From positions 1-5,498 of the forward strand of contig CALTXP010000093.1 of assembly GCA_943913325.1 (NCBI GenBank): a stretch of DNA of 5,498 nt, given 5' to 3'. The position numbers and the translations under genes are program-made. Below the pieces are notes generated by a model. That model searched no databases and was not told the DNA's origin. It saw only the letters and a program-made list of their open reading frames with translations. Below are positions 1 through 5,498 of this stretch, one piece after another. The stretch comes from an uncultured Anaerococcus sp. Lineage in GTDB: Bacteria; Bacillota; Clostridia; Tissierellales; Peptoniphilaceae. Each line of letters begins with the position of its first letter. Position 1 is the first letter of the stretch.

Positions 1-7
1 GGAAATA

Positions 8-1396
8 ATGAAGATTAGAGAAATATTACAAGATATTGATCAGTACTTAGATACTGAAGTTAAGGTAGAAGGTTGGATTAGAAATTCTAGGTTTGGAAAG
101 AATGTAGGATTTATTGAGCTAAATGATGGTAGTACTTTTAAAAACTTGCAAATAGTAGTAAGTACTGATGCATATAACTACGACGAACTTTCTCATCAAT
201 TTTTATCAACGAGCTTAGAGGTTACTGGAACTCTTGTAGCTACTGGTAATAATAAAACTCCATACGAAATTCAAGCTTCTGATATAAAAGTTTTAGGAGA
301 ATCTTCTGATAAATTTCCTATCCAAAAACAAAGACAAACACTTGAGTTTATGAGGACTATTCCTCATTTACGCCCACGTACCAATACTTATAGAGCTGTA
401 TTTAAGGTTAGAAGTTCTCTTGCCTTTGCCCTTCATAAGTTCTTCCAAGAAAGAGGCTTTCTATATGTAAATCCACCTATAGTAACTGGATCAGATGCAG
501 AAGGTGCTGGAGAGATGTTTAATATTACCACAATGAACGCAAATGAACTTCCTATGACAGAAGAAGGAAGCGTTGATTATAGTAAAGATTTCTTTGGTAA
601 AAAATCTTATTTAACAGTATCTGGTCAATTGGAGGCAGAGGATTATGCTCTTGCTTTTGGTGATGTTTATACATTTGGTCCAACTTTTAGAGCAGAAGAA
701 TCTAATACTCCTCGTCATGCTGCAGAATTCTGGATGCTAGAGCCAGAAATGGCTTTTGCTGATTACAATGTAGCTATGGATGTAGCAGAGGCTATGATTA
801 AATATGTTATAGACTATCTATTAGAAAATAACGCTGATGAAATGGAATTTTTCAATAAATTTATAGATGAAAATCTATTTGATAGACTTAATCAAGTAAG
901 AAATAAGGAATTTGCAAGAATAACTTATACACAAGCTATTGAAAAATTACAGGAAAGTGGTCAAAAGTTCGAATTCCCAGTAGAGTGGGGCATGGATTTA
1001 CAAACAGAGCATGAAAGATACTTATCAGAAACTATAGTTAATGGCCCAGTATTTGTTACTGACTATCCAAAAAATATAAAAGCTTTCTATATGAAGAGAA
1101 ATGATGACGGTAAGACTGTAGCAGCTTTTGATATGCTAGTACCAGGAGTTGGAGAGCTAATTGGTGGCTCTCAAAGAGAAGAAAAACTAGATGAACTTTT
1201 AAAATCATTTGAAGAAAATGGATTAGCAGAAGAAGATTATCAAAATTACTTAGACCTTAGAAGATATGGTACTGTAGTTCACTCTGGATTTGGTTTAGGT
1301 TTTGAAAGAGCTGTTATGTATGTTACAGGAATGAAAAACATACGTGACGTAATACCTTATCCAAGATATGTAAATGCGTTCTCACAAAAAAATTAG
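8..1396 (+). CDS. asnS: Asparaginyl-tRNA synthetase (AsnRS, class IIb)
   Basis: Cytoplasmic enzyme that uses ATP to attach asparagine to tRNA(Asn). The 462-residue protein has the class IIb layout. An N-terminal OB-fold anticodon-binding domain (about residues 17-97, starting VKVEGWIRNSRFGKNVGFI) precedes the catalytic domain. Motif 1 is near residues 148-158 (RGFLYVNPPIV), motif 2 spans 227-250 (FRAEES then RHAAEFWMLEPEMAF), and motif 3 is at 427-434 with its terminal Arg434 (GFGLGFER). The RHAAEFWMLEPE string and GGSQREE (386-392) favour AsnRS over the related AspRS, and the length is normal for bacterial AsnRS. The ATG at 8 is the first possible start in the window and gives the expected N terminus; only the tail of a ribosome binding site (GGA at 1-3) is visible. 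The gene is complete and is followed after 8 bases by leuS, so the two are surely co-transcribed. Any promoter or leader lies to the left of the window. Confidence 0.97.
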   Translation: MKIREILQDIDQYLDTEVKVEGWIRNSRFGKNVGFIELNDGSTFKNLQIVVSTDAYNYDELSHQFLSTSLEVTGTLVATGNNKTPYEIQASDIKVLGESSDKFPIQKQRQTLEFMRTIPHLRPRTNTYRAVFKVRSSLAFALHKFFQERGFLYVNPPIVTGSDAEGAGEMFNITTMNANELPMTEEGSVDYSKDFFGKKSYLTVSGQLEAEDYALAFGDVYTFGPTFRAEESNTPRHAAEFWMLEPEMAFADYNVAMDVAEAMIKYVIDYLLENNADEMEFFNKFIDENLFDRLNQVRNKEFARITYTQAIEKLQESGQKFEFPVEWGMDLQTEHERYLSETIVNGPVFVTDYPKNIKAFYMKRNDDGKTVAAFDMLVPGVGELIGGSQREEKLDELLKSFEENGLAEEDYQNYLDLRRYGTVVHSGFGLGFERAVMYVTGMKNIRDVIPYPRYVNAFSQKN

Positions 1397-1399
1397 GAG
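1395..1399 (+). promoter_or_regulatory. leuS ribosome binding site overlapping the asnS stop
   Basis: AGGAG lies 5 bases before the leuS ATG, and its first two bases belong to the asnS TAG stop codon (1394-1396). Ribosomes ending asnS therefore release on the leuS Shine-Dalgarno sequence. This supports both the leuS start at 1405 and translational coupling. The coupling is an inference from geometry. Confidence 0.85.
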
Positions 1400-1404
1400 C
1401 TGAA

Positions 1405-3837
1405 ATGAGTGAATATAATTCCAAATATCCAGAATATAACCCAAATGCTATTGAAAAAAAATGGCAAAAAATTTGGGATGATAATAAAACTTTCCATAGC
1501 GAAGTAGATAAAACAAAGAAGAAATACTATCCACTTGTAGAATTTCCTTATCCATCAGGACAAGGTCTACATGTTGGACATCCGCGACCATATACAGCCT
1601 TAGACATAGTTGCACGTAAGCGTAGGTTAGAAGGATACAATGTAATGTATCCTATGGGCTTTGATGCATTTGGTCTACCTACAGAAAACTATGCTATTAA
1701 GAATAAAATACACCCAGCAAAAGTTACAAAAGAAAATATTAAAAATTTCAAAGGACAATTAAAGTCAATAGGTTTTTCCTTTGATTGGGATAGGGAAGTA
1801 AATACAACAGACCCAGATTATTATAAGTGGAGTCAATGGATTTTTATCCAATTATATAAAAAGGGACTTGCTTATAAGAAAGAGATGAGCGTTAACTGGT
1901 GTCCATCTTGTCAAGTTGGTCTTGCTAATGAAGAAGTAGTAGATGGTAAGTGTGAGAGATGTGGTAGTGAAGTAGTCCATAAGATGAAAAATCAATGGAT
2001 GCTTAAAATTACAGAATATGCAGATAGACTTATAGATGATTTAGATGAAGTTGAATATGAAGATAGAATAAAAGCTCAACAAATAAATTGGATTGGCAGA
2101 TCAAAGGGAGCAAATGTAAATTTTAATATTAAAGATACCAAAGATAAACTTACAGTATATACAACTCGTCCAGATACTATATTTGGCGTATCCTATATGG
2201 TAATCTCCCCAGAGCACCCAATTTTAGATGAGTATAAGCAAAAAATTTCTAACTTTGATGAAGTAACAGCTTACAAAGAAGAGGCTCGTAAAAAATCTGA
2301 TTTTGAAAGAGCTGAACTAAACAAAGATAAAACAGGTGTAAAACTTAATGGTCTAAGTGCTATAAATCCATTAAGCGGTAAAGAAATACCTATATGGGTT
2401 TCTGATTATGTACTTATGTCTTATGGTACAGGAGCGATAATGGCAGTGCCTGCTCATGATAGTCGTGACTATGAATTTGCCAAAGAGTTTGATATGCCTA
2501 TAGTTGAAGTTTATGAAACAAAAGGTAATCTTGATCTTCCACTTACTGATATAAATGAAGGAAAAGCTATAAATTCTGAATTTTTAAATGGATTGTCTGC
2601 AACTGATGCTAAGAAAAAAGCTATAGAATATATAGAAGAAAATAAACTAGGGGAAGCTACAACGAACTTTAAGCTTCGTGATTGGGTATTTTCACGTCAA
2701 AGATATTGGGGTGAACCAATTCCTATGATATATTGTGAGGAACATGGTTGGCTACCGGTAGATGAAAGTGAACTTCCCATAATGCTTCCAGAAGTTAAAA
2801 CTTATAAGCCAACAGCAACAGGCGAGTCTCCGCTTTCAGAAATAGATGAATTTGTAAATACAACTTGTCCAATCTGTGGTAAGCCTGCTAAAAGAGAAAC
2901 GGATACTATGCCACAATGGGCAGGTTCATCTTGGTATTACTTAAGATATATGGATCCACATAACAATAATGCTATTGCTAGTAAAGAAGCTTTAGATTAT
3001 TATAGTCCAGTGGATTGGTATAATGGTGGAATGGAACATACAACACTTCACTTATTATATTCCAGATTCTGGCATAAATTTTTATATGACCTAGGAATTG
3101 TTCCTACTAAAGAACCTTATAAAAAAAGAACAAGTCATGGTATGATTCTAGGAGAGGACCATCAAAAGATGAGTAAATCTCGTGGCAATGTTGTAAACCC
3201 TGATGATATAATAAGAGACTATGGTGCTGATACCTTAAGATGTTATGAAATGTTTATAGGAGATTTTTCTTCAACTGCTATTTGGTCTGATGAAGGAGTA
3301 CGCGGATGCCGCAAATACCTAGAGAGAGTATATAATATGATAGATCTAGTAGGAGAAGGTGAAGGTTATTCTAAAGATCTAGAGATTCTAATTCATCAAA
3401 CTATAAAGAAGGTTACTGAAGACTTTGAGAACCTTAAATTTAATACAGCTATAGCGGCTCTCATGACTTTATCAAATGAAATGAGATCCCAAGCTAGTAT
3501 AACTAAAGATGATTTTAAAGCATACTTAATACTTCTAAATCCAGTTGCCCCTCATATGACAGAAGAACTTTGGGAAATGGTAGGATTTGAGGGAATGCTT
3601 AATGAAGCAATTTGGCCAAGTTATGATGAGTCAAAACTAAGTTTAGATGAGTTTGAAATGCCAGTACAAGTTAATGGTAAGGTTCGTAGTAAAGTAACTA
3701 TGTCAATTAATGCAAGTAAAGATGATGCTATAGAAACAGCAAAAGCTGATAATAATATAGTAGGATATATAGAGGGCAAAGAAATAAAAAAGATAATTTA
3801 TATACCAGGTAAAATTTTAAATATAGTAGTAGGATAA
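1405..3837 (+). CDS. leuS: Leucyl-tRNA synthetase (LeuRS, class Ia, with editing domain)
   Basis: Cytoplasmic enzyme that charges tRNA(Leu) with leucine and hydrolyses mischarged products. The 810 residues match the usual bacterial length of just over 800. In order: the HIGH-type box HVGH at 56-59; a zinc-binding module with Cys166, Cys169, Cys183 and Cys186; and the CP1 editing domain, with its threonine-rich TTRPDT at 253-258 and GTGAIMAVPAHDSRD at 341-355, where Asp355 matches the conserved editing aspartate. A Cys444/His447 plus Cys488/Cys491 set could form a second zinc site. Next come the LeuRS block GGMEHTTLHLLYSRFWHKF (541-559), KMSKS at 588-592, an anticodon-binding helical domain (about 650-740), and a C-terminal domain ending IYIPGKILNIVVG. 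The sequence after HVGH reads PRPYTALD rather than the Bacillus-type PEGYTATD; I know this form from clostridial LeuRS. All catalytic and editing motifs are intact. It is the second gene of the asnS-leuS operon and is closed by the terminator just downstream. Confidence 0.97.
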   Translation: MSEYNSKYPEYNPNAIEKKWQKIWDDNKTFHSEVDKTKKKYYPLVEFPYPSGQGLHVGHPRPYTALDIVARKRRLEGYNVMYPMGFDAFGLPTENYAIKNKIHPAKVTKENIKNFKGQLKSIGFSFDWDREVNTTDPDYYKWSQWIFIQLYKKGLAYKKEMSVNWCPSCQVGLANEEVVDGKCERCGSEVVHKMKNQWMLKITEYADRLIDDLDEVEYEDRIKAQQINWIGRSKGANVNFNIKDTKDKLTVYTTRPDTIFGVSYMVISPEHPILDEYKQKISNFDEVTAYKEEARKKSDFERAELNKDKTGVKLNGLSAINPLSGKEIPIWVSDYVLMSYGTGAIMAVPAHDSRDYEFAKEFDMPIVEVYETKGNLDLPLTDINEGKAINSEFLNGLSATDAKKKAIEYIEENKLGEATTNFKLRDWVFSRQRYWGEPIPMIYCEEHGWLPVDESELPIMLPEVKTYKPTATGESPLSEIDEFVNTTCPICGKPAKRETDTMPQWAGSSWYYLRYMDPHNNNAIASKEALDYYSPVDWYNGGMEHTTLHLLYSRFWHKFLYDLGIVPTKEPYKKRTSHGMILGEDHQKMSKSRGNVVNPDDIIRDYGADTLRCYEMFIGDFSSTAIWSDEGVRGCRKYLERVYNMIDLVGEGEGYSKDLEILIHQTIKKVTEDFENLKFNTAIAALMTLSNEMRSQASITKDDFKAYLILLNPVAPHMTEELWEMVGFEGMLNEAIWPSYDESKLSLDEFEMPVQVNGKVRSKVTMSINASKDDAIETAKADNNIVGYIEGKEIKKIIYIPGKILNIVVG

Positions 3838-3840
3838 ACT

Positions 3841-3867
3841 AGTAGGACTTTTTGTCCTACTTTTTTT
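3841..3867 (+). terminator. Intrinsic terminator of the asnS-leuS operon
   Basis: A perfect 8-bp stem, AGTAGGAC (3841-3848) with GTCCTACT (3854-3861), encloses a loop of five T and runs straight into seven T (3861-3867, the first shared with the stem). It begins 3 bases after the leuS stop codon. This is a textbook Rho-independent terminator and marks the end of the two-gene unit. Confidence 0.95.
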
Positions 3868-3880
3868 ATATATAAAATAT

Positions 3881-3910
3881 TTAATAATAAGAATAAAAGA
3901 TGGGTATGCT
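3881..3910 (+). promoter_or_regulatory. Possible weak sigma-A promoter for the WrbA-like gene
   Basis: The gene needs its own promoter because a strong terminator precedes it and only 88 bases separate the two. The best pair I see is TTAATA (3881-3886, 4 of 6 matches to TTGACA) and TATGCT (3905-3910, 4 of 6 matches to TATAAT) with an 18-base spacer. In DNA this AT-rich such matches arise by chance, so the exact boxes are uncertain although a promoter in this gap is likely. Confidence 0.25.
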
Positions 3911-3955
3911 TTTTATATAGATAGATATATAGATTAATAACAAAAGGGGTTAGTT

Positions 3956-4564
3956 ATGAGAAAGTTAAGATTATCAATAGTTTTTTATTCTCAAACAGGA
4001 GTAAATTATAAAATGGCTTCATATGCAAAGGAAGAAGCAGAAAAAAATGGAGCAGAAGTTAGACTATTAAAAGTTAATGAATTAAGGGATACAAGTAATG
4101 TTATAGAGGGATCTATATGGGATAAAACTATTAAAGCAACAGAAGATATAAAAATAGCAAGTCCTGACGATCTTGTTTGGGCAGATGCTATAATTATTTC
4201 TAGTCCTACTAGATTTGGTAATATTTCAAGCCAGATGAAAGATTTTATAGATTCTTTAGGTGGTGTTTGGTCTGAGGGTAAATTAGTAAACAAATTTGTT
4301 ACAGCTTTTTCTTCTTCTAAAAATCCAAATGGGGGACAGGAGCAAACCATAAGAGCTATATATACATCAGCCATGCATTGGGGTTCAATAATAGTTCCAA
4401 CAGGATATACTGATCAATCAATATATGCTCAAGGTGGGAATCCATATGGAGTATCAGCAACTCAAACTGGTGAAGATGATCAGATAAAAAATGATGTCAA
4501 AAATGCTATCGAACATCAAACTAGAAGACTTTTAGATATAGCAGAGAAATATGTCAATAATTAA
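3956..4564 (+). CDS. wrbA: WrbA-type flavoprotein, NAD(P)H:quinone oxidoreductase
   Basis: Flavodoxin-fold protein of 202 residues, close to the ~198 of E. coli WrbA. Family members bind FMN, form tetramers in the cytoplasm and reduce quinones by two electrons with NAD(P)H, avoiding semiquinone radicals. The N-terminal strand and FMN phosphate loop are at residues 6-21 (LSIVFYSQTGVNYKMA). The isoalloxazine-side loop SPTRFGN at 83-89 continues into SSQMKDFIDSLGGVW, which is very like WrbA. SSSKNPNGGQEQTI (119-132), His141 and GGNPYG (160-165) are the other WrbA signatures. The phosphate loop reads SQTG, closer to flavodoxin than the SMYG of E. coli WrbA. An AAAAGGGG ribosome binding site at 3942-3949 fixes the ATG at 3956. 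Terminators lie on both sides, so it is probably transcribed alone. Quinone reductase activity is inferred from family; a broader NADPH-dependent FMN reductase or flavodoxin-like role is the alternative. Confidence 0.85.
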   Translation: MRKLRLSIVFYSQTGVNYKMASYAKEEAEKNGAEVRLLKVNELRDTSNVIEGSIWDKTIKATEDIKIASPDDLVWADAIIISSPTRFGNISSQMKDFIDSLGGVWSEGKLVNKFVTAFSSSKNPNGGQEQTIRAIYTSAMHWGSIIVPTGYTDQSIYAQGGNPYGVSATQTGEDDQIKNDVKNAIEHQTRRLLDIAEKYVNN

Positions 4565-4573
4565 TAAATGCTT

Positions 4574-4603
4574 AGCCTGGATTAGTAGTCCAGGTTTTAT
4601 TTT
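4574..4603 (+). terminator. Intrinsic terminator of the WrbA-like gene
   Basis: CCTGGA (4576-4581) pairs perfectly with TCCAGG (4589-4594) around a 7-base loop, and a G-U and an A-T pair can extend the stem outward. The T-rich tail TTTTATTTT (4595-4603) follows. It starts about 10 bases after the stop codon. It is shorter than the terminator after leuS, but position and tail make it convincing. Confidence 0.85.
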
Positions 4604-4650
4604 ATATAAAGATATTAGCTTTCTTAGTATTTTTTTATATTGTTGTAATC

Positions 4651-4681
4651 TTGTTATCAGTATTATTAGCTTATATATAAT
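4651..4681 (+). promoter_or_regulatory. Candidate promoter in the spacer before the VTT gene
   Basis: A perfect TATAAT lies at 4676-4681. Upstream hexamers are TTGTTA at 4651-4656 (4 of 6, 19-base spacer) or TTATCA at 4654-4659 (4 of 6, 16-base spacer). Two further TATAAT hexamers follow at 4692-4697 and 4703-4708 without good -35 partners. A transcript from here would carry a 5' leader of about 150 bases containing the inverted repeat at 4751-4777. The surrounding DNA is nearly all A and T, so chance matches are a real risk. Confidence 0.4.
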
Positions 4682-4732
4682 ATAAGAAAGGTATAATAGA
4701 GTTATAATCTAAGTGATAAAATAAAGATAAGC

Positions 4733-4761
4733 TTGTTTAATATTGGTTGCAGGTGTATCAT
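4733..4761 (+). promoter_or_regulatory. Alternative promoter whose -10 box lies in the inverted repeat
   Basis: TTGTTT (4733-4738, 3 of 6 matches) and TATCAT (4756-4761, 5 of 6 matches) are separated by exactly 17 bases. The -10 box lies inside the left arm of the repeat at 4751-4777, and the expected start point would also fall within the repeat. If real, a dimeric repressor bound there would block transcription of the downstream membrane-protein gene. The -35 box is poor, so this is tentative. Confidence 0.25.
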
Positions 4762-4777
4762 TATACATGATACACCT
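4751..4777. repeat. Perfect 11-bp inverted repeat, operator or RNA hairpin
   Basis: AGGTGTATCAT (4751-4761) and ATGATACACCT (4767-4777) are exact reverse complements around a 5-base centre, TATAC. It lies 63 bases before the VTT gene start. As DNA it has the size and symmetry of an operator for a dimeric repressor. As RNA it makes a stable hairpin followed by TATTTATTTA, a poor but possible terminator tail, so it could also be an attenuator or the end of a short RNA. The symmetry is certain; the function is not known. Confidence 0.9.
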
Positions 4778-4788
4778 TATTTATTTAG

Positions 4789-4808
4789 TATATCTTAATT
4801 TAGATATA
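4789..4808. repeat. 7-bp AT-rich inverted repeat upstream of the VTT gene
   Basis: TATATCT (4789-4795) pairs with AGATATA (4802-4808) across 6 bases, with a single G-C pair in the stem. It lies 32 bases upstream of the start codon, 11 bases after the stronger repeat. In DNA of this composition it may be accidental; it is noted because two symmetric elements sit side by side in a short leader. Confidence 0.4.
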
Positions 4809-4840
4809 GGATATTAATAGTTTACATATGAGAAGGTAAT

Positions 4841-5434
4841 ATGAAAAATTTTTTTAAAAAGAATGTTTACAATATAATTTCACTTTTAATATTTATTGGC
4901 TTTTGCCTGTTAGGCTATTTAGGTTATAGGAAGGGTCTATTTGATTCTATAGAAAGTTTTAGAAAATACGTATTATCCTTTGGATCTTGGGCATTTTTAG
5001 TTTTTTTTATAGCAAATATTATTCAAGTAGTAGTTCCTGGGGTACCTGGTGGTATTATACTTGCCTTTGGTGTTATTACCTTTGGTGCACTTAAAGGTTT
5101 CATATATAATTACATATCAATTTGCATAGGTTGTTTAATCAATTTTACAATAGCTAGAAATTTTGGACAAAGTCTGGTATTAAAAATTTTTGGAGAAGAT
5201 ACATTTAATAAATATAAAGATAAAATAAAAGATGAAACTTATGAAAAGTTTTTTGCTTTAGCAATTCTAATGCCAGCTGCTCCTGACGATTTTTTGTGTT
5301 ATTTGTCAGGACTTAGTAATATGAGCTTTAAGAAGTTTGCATTAATAATTTTCTTTTGTAAACCACCATCAATATTTTTATACTCAATGGCGTGGTACTT
5401 TGGATTTGATTGGTTTATGAATAAATTTAGTTAA
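4841..5434 (+). CDS. TVP38/TMEM64 (VTT-domain, DedA superfamily) membrane protein
   Basis: Integral membrane protein of 197 residues, a usual size for bacterial TVP38/TMEM64 members. A basic N terminus (MKNFFKKN) leads into a first membrane helix at about 11-29. The VTT core follows: a hydrophobic stretch at 49-65, a proline/glycine turn VVPGVPGG (64-71), then FGVITFGALKGF (76-87), a helix at about 88-104 and Arg106-Asn-Phe-Gly. The second half has PAAPDDFLCYLSGLSNMSFKKF (start 145, core Pro148-Asp149-Asp150), then a last helix from about 165 with Lys174-Pro-Pro-Ser. The two proline-bearing segments match the re-entrant hairpins of this superfamily. Relatives are linked to lipid scrambling or undecaprenyl-phosphate/lipid transport and envelope homeostasis, but the substrate here cannot be read from sequence. 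AGAAGG at 4831-4836 is its ribosome binding site, with a rather short 4-base gap to the ATG. It appears to be a single-gene unit with its own promoter. Confidence 0.85.
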   Translation: MKNFFKKNVYNIISLLIFIGFCLLGYLGYRKGLFDSIESFRKYVLSFGSWAFLVFFIANIIQVVVPGVPGGIILAFGVITFGALKGFIYNYISICIGCLINFTIARNFGQSLVLKIFGEDTFNKYKDKIKDETYEKFFALAILMPAAPDDFLCYLSGLSNMSFKKFALIIFFCKPPSIFLYSMAWYFGFDWFMNKFS

Positions 5435-5481
5435 ATATTATATAATTTACTTTATTAAAGCATAATAAAATAAATTTGATG

Positions 5482-5487
5482 TTGACA
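5482..5487 (+). promoter_or_regulatory. Consensus -35 box of a promoter cut by the window edge
   Basis: TTGACA matches the sigma-A -35 consensus exactly and lies 47 bases after the VTT stop. With a 17-base spacer its -10 box would start near 5505, seven bases beyond the window. It probably drives the next gene to the right; the other half cannot be seen here. Confidence 0.45.
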
Positions 5488-5498
5488 AGGTATATAAA

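Noticed and set aside
3838..3955. T-box, riboswitch or tRNA gene in the leuS-wrbA gap
   Set aside because: Apart from the terminator, the gap is low-complexity AT sequence with no conserved T-box motif and no tRNA cloverleaf.
4006..4374. A 122-codon open frame on the minus strand
   Set aside because: It lies wholly inside the WrbA-like gene in the opposite strand, has no recognisable motif, and the plus-strand frame is clearly the conserved protein.
4767..4817. A 16-codon ATG frame that could be a leader peptide (begins MIHLIYLVYL)
   Set aside because: Its start lies in the right arm of the inverted repeat, no ribosome binding site is at usable distance, and it has no run of regulatory codons.
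4828..4839. Minimal frame ATG-AGA-AGG-TAA just before the VTT start
   Set aside because: The AGAAGG is better explained as the Shine-Dalgarno sequence of the VTT gene, and the mini-frame has no binding site of its own.
5451..5469. 7-bp stem TTTATTA/TAATAAA after the VTT gene as a terminator
   Set aside because: The stem is entirely A-T and is followed by ATAAATTTG rather than a T tract, so termination there is unlikely.
1..5498. Mobile element, CRISPR array or defence system
   Set aside because: No transposase, integrase, nuclease or spaced repeat is present, and all four genes are complete members of ordinary families.

Overview
The window is AT-rich, low-GC DNA. AGGAG/GGGG-type ribosome binding sites, short intrinsic terminators and a leucyl-tRNA synthetase of the clostridial type (HVGHPRPYTALD around the HIGH box) suggest an anaerobic low-GC Firmicute. 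Clostridia or Tissierellia, perhaps a Peptoniphilaceae genus such as Anaerococcus or Peptoniphilus, is my best guess. This is inferred from protein style only and the genus is not certain.

Layout, all genes on the plus strand. (1) 8-3837: a tight two-gene translation operon, asnS (asparaginyl-tRNA synthetase) then leuS (leucyl-tRNA synthetase). The leuS ribosome binding site overlaps the asnS stop codon, and a strong intrinsic terminator closes the unit at 3841-3867. Its promoter, and any T-box leader, lie upstream of the window. (2) 3956-4564: a stand-alone flavoprotein gene of the WrbA type (flavodoxin-fold NAD(P)H:quinone oxidoreductase), with terminators on both sides, so probably monocistronic. 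(3) 4604-4840: AT-rich intergenic DNA with promoter-like boxes, a perfect 11-bp inverted repeat and a weaker 7-bp inverted repeat. (4) 4841-5434: a small polytopic membrane protein of the TVP38/TMEM64 (VTT, DedA superfamily) family. (5) 5435-5498: no gene and no convincing terminator; a consensus -35 hexamer near the right edge probably starts the next gene's promoter.

The two synthetases are housekeeping enzymes that charge tRNA(Asn) and tRNA(Leu), and both look complete with all catalytic motifs. The WrbA-like and VTT proteins have separate transcription signals and no evident functional link to the synthetases or to each other. I see no mobile element, CRISPR array, tRNA/rRNA gene or novel multi-gene system. 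The least explained part is the 4604-4840 spacer, which could hold an operator for the VTT gene or a short untranslated RNA.
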